Shown piece by piece: positions 1 to 7,723 of a DNA stretch of 29,002 nucleotides. Made by a program: the position numbers and the translations under genes. Each line of letters begins with the position of its first letter. Positions within the stretch are counted from its first letter, which is position 1. This DNA comes from Bacteroidales bacterium (lineage in GTDB: Bacteria > Bacteroidota > Bacteroidia > Bacteroidales > UBA932), in the NCBI GenBank assembly GCA_017461285.1, contig JAFTYS010000004.1:1-29002 (forward strand), written 5' to 3'. The notes beneath the pieces are model-generated. The model saw nothing but the letters and a program-made list of their open reading frames with translations. It had not been told where the DNA came from and made no database searches.

Positions 1-570
1 AAACTCACGCTGGACGAGCTTGTAGGTGTCGTCAATCTCTATCCGTGGTTCGGAGGAGCCAGGATGGAACTGTGTGAGCGTATGCGCAGGATAGGCGGTG
101 ACGGTCTGAGCGAGAACCAGTATGCCGAGGCTGCCATGTATGTGGCTTCCAGGACGAAGATGGCGGACATGGTGCGTTCGTCAGTCAGCCAGGACTGGAC
201 AGATGCGGATGTCGAGAAGCTTCTCAAGTCATTCCTGTCGGAGGAGGAAACTTCAGAAGAGGGAGCATCCCAGCAGAGAAGGGTGCATGTGGTCGGCGGA
301 GACTACTTCTCGCAGGACGATTATGACAGGGTACGCAGATCTGATGACGGTGTGTTCTCAAGATATGCCGCAAAGGCCAGACAGGACAAGCCATATACGG
401 AACCGAAGGACTCGGAATTCAACCTTTATACGGAGACATTGGCCCAGATATACTTGGAACAGGGCTATCCTCAGCAGGCAAAGAGCATTTATTCCAAACT
501 AATTTTGGATAATCCAGAAAAAAATGCGTACTTTGCAGCCCTTATACAAAAAATTGACGAATTAAATTAG
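1..570 (+). CDS. TPR-like protein encoded upstream of secG (5' end outside window)
   Basis: The reading frame is open from base 1 (beginning KLTLDELVGVVNLYPWFGG) and stops with TAG at 568-570. The first ATG in the window, at 64, lies inside this continuous frame, so I take the gene as truncated by the window edge. The C-terminal part has one tetratricopeptide-like helical pair: ETLAQIYLEQGYPQQAKSIY followed by SKLILDNPEKNAYF. No signal peptide can be judged because the N terminus is missing. From general knowledge of Bacteroidota genomes, a TPR-like protein of unknown function often sits directly before secG. It ends 12 bp before secG, so the two are probably co-transcribed. The specific function is unknown; the TPR suggests protein-protein contact. 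Confidence 0.8.
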   Translation, partial: KLTLDELVGVVNLYPWFGGARMELCERMRRIGGDGLSENQYAEAAMYVASRTKMADMVRSSVSQDWTDADVEKLLKSFLSEEETSEEGASQQRRVHVVGGDYFSQDDYDRVRRSDDGVFSRYAAKARQDKPYTEPKDSEFNLYTETLAQIYLEQGYPQQAKSIYSKLILDNPEKNAYFAALIQKIDELN

Positions 571-582
571 TTGTAATACAAT

Positions 583-924
583 ATGAACGCACTTTTTACA
601 GTTTTGACAGTGCTTGTGCTTATTGCAAGCGTACTCATTACCCTCATCGTGTTGCTTCAGAACGGAAAGGGTGGCGGACTCGCCAGCAATTTCGTGGCAG
701 GTAACCAGACTTTCGGTGTACGTCAGACTACAGACATCCTCGAGAAGATCACTTGGGGTCTCGTAGCATTCATCTTCGTTGTTTCAATCGTTTCTACATT
801 CACCCTCAACAACGGTGGCAAGGCGGTTGACTACACAGAGAAGATAGAGATGGTAGAGTCAACACCAGAGTTCCCTGCAGCAATCCCATCAGCAGAGGAA
901 CCGGCAGAGCCTAGCGCAAACTAA
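583..924 (+). CDS. secG: Preprotein translocase subunit SecG
   Basis: The protein has 113 residues. SecG is the small accessory subunit of the SecYEG channel that exports proteins across the inner membrane. Two membrane helices are visible, about residues 3-26 and 56-75. Between them is the family's typical loop (LLQNGKGGGLASNF), rich in Gly and Asn. The tail after residue 80 is acidic and Pro/Glu-rich, a variable feature in Bacteroidota. The start at 583 gives a helix beginning right after the Met. There is no clear Shine-Dalgarno, only A/T-rich sequence, as is usual in this phylum. It follows the TPR-like gene closely, and a hairpin lies downstream. Confidence 0.95.
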   Translation: MNALFTVLTVLVLIASVLITLIVLLQNGKGGGLASNFVAGNQTFGVRQTTDILEKITWGLVAFIFVVSIVSTFTLNNGGKAVDYTEKIEMVESTPEFPAAIPSAEEPAEPSAN

Positions 925-939
925 TTGAGTTTTCGCCCG

Positions 940-956
940 TCTGACATTTTGTCAGA
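940..956. promoter_or_regulatory. Perfect palindrome TCTGACA-ttt-TGTCAGA upstream of clpB
   Basis: Two 7-bp arms (940-946 and 950-956) are perfectly complementary around a 3-base centre. The TTTTG at 947-951 could be a -33 element for a weak -7 box, TATAATTTG at 972-980, about 20 bp downstream. The palindrome would then overlap the promoter of the ClpB gene, the position expected of an operator. It could instead be a small hairpin at the end of the secG transcript, but it is followed by A residues rather than T residues on the plus strand. That it is a stress-response operator is inference. Confidence 0.4.
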
Positions 957-986
957 AAAAAGGGTTTGGAATATAATTTGACTTTT

Positions 987-1014
987 AGCCGTTTGTTCGC
1001 GAGAACAGACGGCT
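987..1014 (+). terminator. 12-bp stem hairpin after secG
   Basis: AGCCGTTTGTTC (987-998) pairs with GAACAGACGGCT (1003-1014) over 12 positions, with one G-T wobble and a 4-base loop. The sequence after it (attgttgc) is only moderately T-rich. The simplest reading is termination or 3'-end stabilisation for secG. If the candidate promoter at 947-980 is real, the hairpin would lie at the very 5' end of the clpB transcript instead. Confidence 0.5.
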
Positions 1015-1025
1015 ATTGTTGCATT

Positions 1026-1076
1026 GTTGTCATTCTGAGCTTCCTCAGTTGTCATTCTGAGCGAAGCGAAGAATCT
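1026..1076. repeat. REP-like dispersed repeat: one full 26-bp copy plus a half copy
   Basis: The 15-mer GTTGTCATTCTGAGC occurs twice in direct orientation, at 1026-1040 and 1048-1062. The second copy continues to make a 26-bp unit (1051-1076) beginning GTCATTC and ending GAATCT. Two other 26-bp units with the same outer frame are at 7697-7722 (reverse orientation) and 9982-10007. It codes for nothing and sits just before clpB. Confidence 0.6.
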
Positions 1077-1108
1077 TTCGGACAGACAAACCATTAAAAC
1101 AAAAAGTC

Positions 1109-3277
1109 ATGGCAGAAAACAAGTTTGAAAATTTAAGCAGGTTCGCTGTCAATCTTAATGAAAGGGCGGCGCAGGGAAAGCTCGATCCTGTCATCGGCAG
1201 GGACGAGGAAATCAGAAGAGTATTGCAGATCCTCAGCAGGAGGACAAAGAATAATCCTATCCTGGTCGGTGAGCCGGGAGTCGGCAAGACGGCCATCTCG
1301 GAAGGCATAGCGCAGAAGATTGTGGACGGCGACGTGCCTGAAAACCTCAAGAGCAGGAAGATATATTCCCTGGACCTTGGCGCGCTTATAGCGGGTGCCA
1401 AGTATCAGGGCGAGTTCGAGGAGCGTCTCAAGGGAGTGGTGAAGGAAGTCGTGGACAGCGACGGCGAGGTAATCCTCTTCATAGACGAGATCCATACTCT
1501 GGTCGGCGCAGGACGTACTTCAGGCGCAATGGATGCGTCTAACATCCTCAAGCCGGCATTGGCACGTGGAGAACTCCGTACCATAGGTTCGACAACCCTG
1601 GATGAATATCAGAAATACTTCGAGACCGACAAGGCGCTGGAGAGAAGATTCCAGATGGTGATGGTGGACGAACCGTCTCCTGCCGCATCCATATCCATAA
1701 TGCGAGGTCTTAAGGAGAGGTATGAAAACCACCATAAGGTGCGCATTGAAGACGATGCCCTTATCGCGGCGGTAGAGCTTTCACACCGTTACATCACCAA
1801 CCGTTTCCTTCCTGACAAGGCCATCGACCTTGTGGATGAAGCTGCATCAAAGCTTCGTCTGGAGATGAATTCGGTTCCGGAACCGATCGCTGAACTAGAC
1901 AGCCGCATCCGCCAGCTTGAGATCGAAAGGGAGGCCATCAAGCGTGAAGGCGTCTCTCTTAAGATGGACAAGATAAAGGAGGAACTGAAGTCCCTGACAG
2001 AGGAGAGGAAAACCCTTTACAAGCGTTGGGAGGAAGAAAAGGAGATTCTGTCCGAGCTCCAGAAGCAGAGGCAGAAGATGGAGGATTACAAGATAGAGGC
2101 TCATAATGCGGAAAGGGCAGGCGATTATGGCAAGGTGGCGGAAATCCGCTACGGCCGTATGACAGATGCGCAGAAGAAGATAGATGAGCTTACTGCAAGA
2201 CAGGCTCAGATCAAGGATCCGATCATCACCGAGGCTGTGACTCCGGAAGACATCGCGGAGGTCGTGGCGAAATGGACCGGCATACCTGTCCACAGGATGC
2301 TCGAGAGCGAAAGGGAGAAGCTGCTCCGAATGGAGGTAGAGCTTCATAAGAGGGTAGTGGGTCAGAATCTTGCGATCGAGGCCGTTTCAGATGCGGTCCG
2401 CCGTTCGCGCGCGGGTCTGCAGAATGAGAAGCGCCCGATAGGTTCGTTCCTGTTCATGGGTACGACCGGTGTGGGCAAGACAGAACTGGCGAAGGCTCTC
2501 GCGGAGTTCCTTTTCAATGACGAGAACATGATGACTCGTATCGACATGAGCGAGTATCAGGAGCGTCATTCAGTCAGCCGTCTTGTCGGTGCGCCTCCGG
2601 GCTATGTCGGATATGATGAGGGCGGACAGCTGACGGAGGCGGTGCGGCGTAAGCCATACTCTGTGATTCTTCTCGACGAGATCGAGAAGGCTCATCCGGA
2701 TGTGTTCAACACGCTGCTCCAGGTGCTTGATGACGGCCGTCTGACAGATAACAAGGGCCGTACGGTCGATTTCAAGAACACCATCCTCATAATGACCTCA
2801 AACGTAGGTGCAGAAATCATTCAGTCCTATATGGAGCGGCTGCCGATCGAGGTAATCGACGGAGTCGCAGAAGAGGATGCTAAAGAATCTCCAAGAGCAA
2901 GAATGCTCGCCGAATGCAGGACAGAAGTGCTGGAAGTCCTGAAGAGGACGGTTCGTCCGGAGTTCCTGAACAGGATCGACGAAGTCATCATGTTCGAGCC
3001 TCTGTCACAGTCCGACATCAGGGAGATCCTGCGCATGCAGATGCGTGACCTGCAGGAGAAGCTCTCAGAGAACGGTGTTACGGTAGAGTTTACGGAAGGA
3101 TTCGAGGACTACATGAGCACAAAGGGATATGAACCTCAGTACGGTGCACGTCCTATCAAGAGGCTCATGCAGAAGGAACTCATCAACCTCCTTGCAAAGT
3201 CCATCCTTGACGGCCATGTCCGCCGCGACTCCGTCATCAAGGTAGATGTCCAGGACGGCCAGCTCCTCATCAGCTGA
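1109..3277 (+). CDS. clpB: ClpB-type AAA+ disaggregase lacking the N-terminal domain
   Basis: The protein has 722 residues. ClpB is a hexameric ATPase that pulls polypeptides out of aggregates together with DnaK. Nucleotide domain 1 has Walker A GEPGVGKT (from residue 54), the pore loop GAKYQGEFEERLK and Walker B ILFIDEIH. A long charged coiled-coil middle domain follows (about residues 265-375), which marks ClpB rather than ClpA or ClpC. Domain 2 has Walker A GTTGVGKT (from residue 451; the usual Pro is Thr), the pore loop PPGYVGYDEGGQ, and RPEFLNRIDE. ClpB is usually about 860 residues. Here the protein starts only a few residues before NLSRFAVNLNERAAQGK, so the roughly 140-residue N domain is missing, and the 184 bp upstream cannot encode it. 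No IGF/IGL-type ClpP-binding loop was seen. Confidence 0.9.
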   Translation: MAENKFENLSRFAVNLNERAAQGKLDPVIGRDEEIRRVLQILSRRTKNNPILVGEPGVGKTAISEGIAQKIVDGDVPENLKSRKIYSLDLGALIAGAKYQGEFEERLKGVVKEVVDSDGEVILFIDEIHTLVGAGRTSGAMDASNILKPALARGELRTIGSTTLDEYQKYFETDKALERRFQMVMVDEPSPAASISIMRGLKERYENHHKVRIEDDALIAAVELSHRYITNRFLPDKAIDLVDEAASKLRLEMNSVPEPIAELDSRIRQLEIEREAIKREGVSLKMDKIKEELKSLTEERKTLYKRWEEEKEILSELQKQRQKMEDYKIEAHNAERAGDYGKVAEIRYGRMTDAQKKIDELTARQAQIKDPIITEAVTPEDIAEVVAKWTGIPVHRMLESEREKLLRMEVELHKRVVGQNLAIEAVSDAVRRSRAGLQNEKRPIGSFLFMGTTGVGKTELAKALAEFLFNDENMMTRIDMSEYQERHSVSRLVGAPPGYVGYDEGGQLTEAVRRKPYSVILLDEIEKAHPDVFNTLLQVLDDGRLTDNKGRTVDFKNTILIMTSNVGAEIIQSYMERLPIEVIDGVAEEDAKESPRARMLAECRTEVLEVLKRTVRPEFLNRIDEVIMFEPLSQSDIREILRMQMRDLQEKLSENGVTVEFTEGFEDYMSTKGYEPQYGARPIKRLMQKELINLLAKSILDGHVRRDSVIKVDVQDGQLLIS

Positions 3278-3297
3278 TACAGACAATAGGTAGAATT

Positions 3298-3380
3298 ACA
3301 GATCACCGGCAGAATCGCGGGTCGCTACGCAGGAGCATAGGGATATGCTCCGCTCCCTCGCGGTTCTGCCGGTGATCTGT
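3298..3380. repeat. 83-bp nested inverted repeat between convergent genes
   Basis: The outer arms ACAGATCACCGGCAGAA (3298-3314) and its exact complement (3364-3380) form 17 perfect pairs. Several further near-pairs run inward through GC-rich sequence. In the middle is a second perfect hairpin, GGAGCATA (3332-3339) and TATGCTCC (3344-3351), with a 4-base loop. It fills the 111-bp gap between the ends of clpB and the S46 peptidase gene. It could act as a bidirectional terminator, although no T-tract flanks it. It could also be a small palindromic mobile or REP-like element. Confidence 0.75.
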
Positions 3381-3388
3381 CAAATCGT

Positions 3389-5539
3389 TTACAGTCCCAG
3401 TTCGTCGATGATGCGGGTCATGCCGGCGTAGCGGTCGAGGGTCCAGAGGATGAAGCGGATGTCTACGCATACGCATTTGTTGTATCCTTCGGTCCACCAT
3501 GCATCGCTGGCAAGGGACTCCTTGTTGCCGTCGAAGGCGAGGCCTATGAGCTCTCCTTTCGAGTTGAGGACAGGGCTTCCTGAGTTCCCTCCTGTGATGT
3601 CGTTGTCAGTCAGGAAGTTGACGTACATTGTACTTCCATTCTGTCCGAATCCCCATCTGTCCCATTCGCCGGCGCTGTAAAGCAGATGCTGACGGTCGTT
3701 CAGATGGAAGTCGTAGTCTGCCGGATCGAACTTTTCGAGTATTCCCGCCGGAGTGGTCTTCCAGTCGCAGACTACTCCGTCTCGAGGCTCGAAACCTCCT
3801 ACGGTGCCATAAGTAATCCTCATGGTAGAGTTTGCGTCAGGATACTGCACGATGCCCTTTTCAAGACGCATCTGATAAAGTGCGTGAGTGTATTCCCTGT
3901 TCAGTACGGTCAGATTCGGAGTGCCTTCCGCAGCCGCCTTCGCTTCCGTGAAGTCAGTCGACTTGATGTCCATCACAAAACGGCACAGAGAGTCGCTGAC
4001 GATCTCTTCCTCCGGAACTTCCTTGCGTCCGAGACGTGCTATGCCTTCCTCGGAAGTGAATATGCTGCTGGTCCATAGAGCGTCAGCAAGAGCCTTCGTG
4101 TCGCAGACTCCGTCCTTGCTGAAGGATGCGATGACATCCTTGTGCCATTGGCTCATATAGGCAGGGTCCAGGTTCTTTACAAACACGTCGACGGCATATT
4201 CAAGAAGGTCCCTTTCCACCCGGAGGTCCAGCTCAGCATATTTCTCAAGCATCTTTTCTCCGGTTCCGGCCTGGTTGCGGGGATTGTGGGCACGTCTCAT
4301 TATCAGAGCCAGCTGGCATCCTCGTATCATGGTCTCGCGGTAATAGCTCTGATGTCTTTCCACGTCGCGGATCGCATCGTATCCGGACTGGAGCTTATCA
4401 AGCAGGCCGCCCCATTTCTCAAAGCGTTCGGGAGAGGCTTCTATCCATTCCCGGAGCTCTTTCTCCAGCTCTTCCTTCTTCTCCACGACATCAAAGCGCG
4501 TGAAGCACTCCTGCTCTCCGCTGAAGCACTCCTGCATGTTGCTGAGACTGAAGAAGTAGTCCGAATACTTGAGACGGATGTCAGGATCCTTGTCCATCCA
4601 TCCCTTGATGATGTCCATCTGCCTGCCGCGGATGGCGTTGTTCACCGGATGTCTCAACGTCTCCTTGAAATCGGTCTCGAATGAGCTGCAGTAGCGGTTG
4701 GTGCTTCCTGGATAGCCGATGATCATGGTGTAGTCGCCGGCCTTGTATCCGTCAAGAGAGATGTTCAGCTTGCGGACGGGCTTCATCGGCACATTGTCCT
4801 TCGAATATTCGGCAGGGGAGCCGTCAGGAGCGGTATAGACACGATAAAGGGCGAAGTCGCATTTGTGCTGAGGCCATTCCCAGTTGTCGATGTCGCCGCC
4901 GAATGCCGCTGAAGATACAGGCGGCGCCGCCACAAGGCGCACGTCCTTATAGACTTCATAAAGTGCAAGATAGTATCTCGAACCTCGCCACATCGAAGAA
5001 AGCCAGGCCTCTAGTCCGGTCTCCTTGCTGTATTTCTGCTCCATCAGATGGCTCAGCCTGCGGAGTCCGGACGGCTTGCCTTCCGCTTCAAGCTCTTTCT
5101 GAAGCTTGAGGACTTCGTCGGTCACATCCAGCACGCGCTTCAGAAAGTAGACGCTCTTGCCGGTTATGTTGACTTCCTCGTCGGACCTCATCGCCCAGAA
5201 TCCTTCTTCCAGATAATTATGCTCCGGAGTGCTCAGGCCGTGGACATCGCTGTATGCGCAATGGTGGTTGGTGATCAGAAGACCCTGGTCTGAAATGATG
5301 CTTCCGGTACATCCGAACTCCATCGACACCACGGCATCCGCTACCGACGATCCCGGTGCATCAGCATTATAGATCTCGCCCGCCGAAAGTTCAAGGCCTC
5401 TTTCCGCCATCTTCTTCTCCAGAGCGGCATCGATCGCATGGATCATCCACATTCCTTCATCCGCCTTCGCCATCTGTCCCGCTCCCGCCAGAATCCCGAC
5501 GGTCAATATCACGAAATTCCTTAATTTCATAGTAATCAT
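3389..5539 (-). CDS. S46-family dipeptidyl-peptidase, DPP7-like
   Basis: The protein has 716 residues. S46 peptidases are periplasmic serine peptidases that cut dipeptides from the N termini of peptides, in Bacteroidota that live on amino acids. A signal peptide ends near MAKA, and the mature protein starts DEGMW, typical of the family. The catalytic His is in LLITNHHCAY (H93), the Asp region is KCDFALYRVY, and the Ser is in TGGNSGSP (S653). Eighteen residues after the Ser is Gly671. That position is Arg in DPP11, which is specific for acidic P1 residues, and Gly in DPP7, which prefers hydrophobic P1. A DPP7-like preference is therefore inferred. An ATG at 5530 (MKLRNFV) is an equally good or better start. 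The gene lies downstream of the 4Fe-4S gene across a 131-bp gap filled by an inverted-repeat element. Confidence 0.93.
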   Translation of the reverse strand: MITMKLRNFVILTVGILAGAGQMAKADEGMWMIHAIDAALEKKMAERGLELSAGEIYNADAPGSSVADAVVSMEFGCTGSIISDQGLLITNHHCAYSDVHGLSTPEHNYLEEGFWAMRSDEEVNITGKSVYFLKRVLDVTDEVLKLQKELEAEGKPSGLRRLSHLMEQKYSKETGLEAWLSSMWRGSRYYLALYEVYKDVRLVAAPPVSSAAFGGDIDNWEWPQHKCDFALYRVYTAPDGSPAEYSKDNVPMKPVRKLNISLDGYKAGDYTMIIGYPGSTNRYCSSFETDFKETLRHPVNNAIRGRQMDIIKGWMDKDPDIRLKYSDYFFSLSNMQECFSGEQECFTRFDVVEKKEELEKELREWIEASPERFEKWGGLLDKLQSGYDAIRDVERHQSYYRETMIRGCQLALIMRRAHNPRNQAGTGEKMLEKYAELDLRVERDLLEYAVDVFVKNLDPAYMSQWHKDVIASFSKDGVCDTKALADALWTSSIFTSEEGIARLGRKEVPEEEIVSDSLCRFVMDIKSTDFTEAKAAAEGTPNLTVLNREYTHALYQMRLEKGIVQYPDANSTMRITYGTVGGFEPRDGVVCDWKTTPAGILEKFDPADYDFHLNDRQHLLYSAGEWDRWGFGQNGSTMYVNFLTDNDITGGNSGSPVLNSKGELIGLAFDGNKESLASDAWWTEGYNKCVCVDIRFILWTLDRYAGMTRIIDELGL

Positions 5540-5555
5540 TTGATTATATATACGC

Positions 5556-5666
5556 CCAGCGACAGGCTGTTTTTAAAAACTAAATCCCTCCCACTCCTAC
5601 GGAGCGGGCCCCTCCCGTTCACGAGGCCACGGGCGGCCACGGTTTTTAAAAACAGCCTGTCGCTGG
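5556..5666. mobile_element. 111-bp MITE-like element with perfect 25-bp inverted ends
   Basis: The left end (5556-5580) begins CCAGCGACAGGCTG. The right end (5642-5666) is its exact reverse complement over all 25 bases. Each arm also ends internally in GTTTTTAAAAAC, which is itself palindromic. The 61-bp core is GC-rich and contains small inverted repeats (CTCC-TAC-GGAG and CCCGT...ACGGG). It has no open reading frame of note. No convincing target-site duplication was seen. It sits between the start of the S46 gene and the end of the 4Fe-4S gene, both on the minus strand. The size, the perfect ends and the absence of coding suggest a non-autonomous mobile or REP-like element. A structural role in the transcript is the alternative. 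Confidence 0.6.
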
Positions 5667-5670
5667 TCAT

Positions 5671-7683
5671 TTATTTATATTCAATAACCTTTCCAGGAGT
5701 TTTGAAGGAAATCTTCGCCCCTTCTTCACGTACGTCATCCGCCTTGTAAGTGATGGTCCATGTCTCCATGGTCATCAGCTCCCAAAGCCTGGCCTCTGTC
5801 ATCGGATCGGCAAACCTGATCCTGATGCATGGCTGGAGGTCGTCGTTGAGGGTAAGGTATACTCCGATGACACCTTCATGCTTCGACAGATGGTTGCTCA
5901 GGTACGGCATGTTGCGCAGAATGATAGGTTTCTCGTAGTTCGAATCCACGATTTCATAGATGTACTGCTGCTTGTCGCCGGCCGCTTCGATCCTGCTCTT
6001 CCACTGTACGTTGAATGCCGAGAACATGCCCTTGATGAAGTCAGCGGTGCTGACCATCCTGAAGCCGTCCTCCAGCTCAACGAATTCATAGTCGACCTCA
6101 ATCTCATTTACACCGCCGCCATGAACCGGCATCTGGAGAACATCCATCTCCACGATGTCCTCGAACCACTCTTCCGAAAGGTCCTCAGACGGGTCCATGA
6201 ATACGCGGATGATGAGAGGACAGGCGAACTCGCTCTCAAGACCGTATATCTTCTTTCCGCTGAGCCTCATCTGCATGCCGAGGTAGTTGATGTCCATCTT
6301 GTCATACATCTTTTCGGTGCGGATGGTCACAACCTTGAGGGAATCAACAGCCTTGTGGTCAGGAGTGGCGACCCTGAACTTGGTAGGCTGGTAGATGGCC
6401 TCCTGTATCTTTTCCTCCGATGTCTTTGAAGGGTCGTAAAGGATGTCAGCAGAATGCCTGTTCACATATGTCTTCACACCATGAACTCCGGGAACCTTTT
6501 CCAGCTTCGCCTTGAAGGTCATCGAGCTTCCGTAGCACTTCACGGAGCGGAGTCCTTCGATGGTGACGGTCTGCAATGTCGAAGGATCCACAAGCTGGGT
6601 TACAGTGCCGTCTTCCGCCACTGTCTCGATGCCCCACTTCATGTCGATGGTAGGGAGCTCGAACTTTCCGCCTGCCCACATTCCGAATGCGACCAGAACT
6701 ACGGTCAAAACTGCAGGAACATACTTCCAGCACTTCGCCTGTTTCTTGCGGCAGACTCCGATCTTAAGGGCTCCGGTCGTACATGCTGCCGTACATTCTC
6801 CGCAGAGGGTGCAGTCCACAGACTCTACTCTGCCGTTCTGGGCAGACCTGATGTCGATATGGTACGGACATTTCTTTTCGCAAAGACCGCAGTTGTTGCA
6901 GACGGCATTATCCTTCATCACATAGAGGATCTGCATCTTAGGCTTCGCATGGAATACTTCGAGAATGTATCCGAGTATGCAGAAGGCTCCCAGAAGCACT
7001 GCCCACGGAATGTCTGCTCCGAGCACGTCAGCGACATAATATGCTCCGAAAAGCACGCCTATCCATACCCAGAACTTCAGCGAATTCGAGATCGCCCCGA
7101 GCGGACAGAGGTAGCGGCACCAGAACATGTCGATCAGGAAGCTTCCCAGAACGACGAGGCTGACAGTCACTATCGACATCCAGAGGGTTATCTCTCCCTT
7201 GAATCCGGTAGCGACAGCGTAGTAAGGGTCGAGGTTCTTGCAGAACAGCTCGCTTGCCTGTACCGTCATATAGAATATCCAGAACACAAGGGCATATTTC
7301 ACTATACGGAGGACCTTGTCAAGCACAGATCCGTTACGTACCTTGATTCCTTTGATCTTAAGAGCCCTGCGTGCCTTGCCTAGAAGGTCCTGGACCGTAC
7401 CCACCGGACAGATGTATGCGCAGAAAAGCTTGCTGAAGAGCACCACTGCGGCTACAAGGGCGATGCCCATCATCACCTGGAGCGACGACATGCTGCATGG
7501 AAGGGAACCCTGCGCCAGATATGTAGCGAGGGCCTGAAGGCCTCCGAGAGGACAGTATGCCTCCGGATCGGCCGCTTCCTTTGACGGAATCAGTCCTGTC
7601 AGGAACAGGACGAGAGCCGCAAGCACTCCCCATTGGAGGAGATACTTGGGCCAGTTGTTTCTTATCATTGACTTTTTAGCCAT
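5671..7683 (-). CDS. Membrane 4Fe-4S protein (NapH/NosR-like) with HMA-like C-terminal region
   Basis: The protein has 670 residues. The N-terminal half has about six membrane helices. It carries the cysteine-Pro motifs of the NapH/NosR/RdxA type: CPLGGLQAL (C44), CAYICPVG (C88, C92) and CRYLCPLG (C189, C193). Two ferredoxin-type 4Fe-4S clusters follow: C262, C265, C268, C272 and C291, C294, C297, C301. After another helix (about 321-337), residues about 373-437 resemble a heavy-metal-associated fold (VTIEGLRSVKCYGSS, then VPGVHGV). Only one Cys remains where HMA domains have CxxC. The last 230 residues are soluble and unassigned. The family passes electrons across or near the inner membrane. 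The partner here is unknown, because no oxidoreductase is adjacent. It probably shares a transcript with the C69 gene 40 bp upstream. Confidence 0.82.
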   Translation of the reverse strand: MAKKSMIRNNWPKYLLQWGVLAALVLFLTGLIPSKEAADPEAYCPLGGLQALATYLAQGSLPCSMSSLQVMMGIALVAAVVLFSKLFCAYICPVGTVQDLLGKARRALKIKGIKVRNGSVLDKVLRIVKYALVFWIFYMTVQASELFCKNLDPYYAVATGFKGEITLWMSIVTVSLVVLGSFLIDMFWCRYLCPLGAISNSLKFWVWIGVLFGAYYVADVLGADIPWAVLLGAFCILGYILEVFHAKPKMQILYVMKDNAVCNNCGLCEKKCPYHIDIRSAQNGRVESVDCTLCGECTAACTTGALKIGVCRKKQAKCWKYVPAVLTVVLVAFGMWAGGKFELPTIDMKWGIETVAEDGTVTQLVDPSTLQTVTIEGLRSVKCYGSSMTFKAKLEKVPGVHGVKTYVNRHSADILYDPSKTSEEKIQEAIYQPTKFRVATPDHKAVDSLKVVTIRTEKMYDKMDINYLGMQMRLSGKKIYGLESEFACPLIIRVFMDPSEDLSEEWFEDIVEMDVLQMPVHGGGVNEIEVDYEFVELEDGFRMVSTADFIKGMFSAFNVQWKSRIEAAGDKQQYIYEIVDSNYEKPIILRNMPYLSNHLSKHEGVIGVYLTLNDDLQPCIRIRFADPMTEARLWELMTMETWTITYKADDVREEGAKISFKTPGKVIEYK

Positions 7684-7696
7684 AATCTATTGTTAT

Positions 7697-7722
7697 AGAT
7701 CCCCGATCAGGTCGGGGACGAC
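7697..7722 (-). repeat. 26-bp hairpin repeat between the C69 and 4Fe-4S genes
   Basis: TCCCCGA (7700-7706) and TCGGGGA (7712-7718) form a perfect 7-bp stem with a 5-base loop. Read on the minus strand, the 26-bp unit begins GTCGTCCCC and ends GGGGATCT. It matches the frame of the repeats at 1051-1076 and 9982-10007. It lies within the 40-bp gap between two minus-strand genes. It may stabilise the message or attenuate read-through, but no T-tract follows it. Confidence 0.6.
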
Positions 7723-7723
7723 G

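Noticed and set aside
1045..1401. Minus-strand frame overlapping the start of clpB
   Set aside because: It is antisense to the conserved first ATPase domain and shows no recognisable protein.
4142..4684. Open 180-codon plus-strand frame opposite the S46 gene
   Set aside because: It is a shadow of a well-supported catalytic gene, with no independent evidence.
6454..7383. Open 309-codon plus-strand frame opposite the 4Fe-4S gene
   Set aside because: It mirrors the codon pattern of the true gene, carries no domain and has no promoter.
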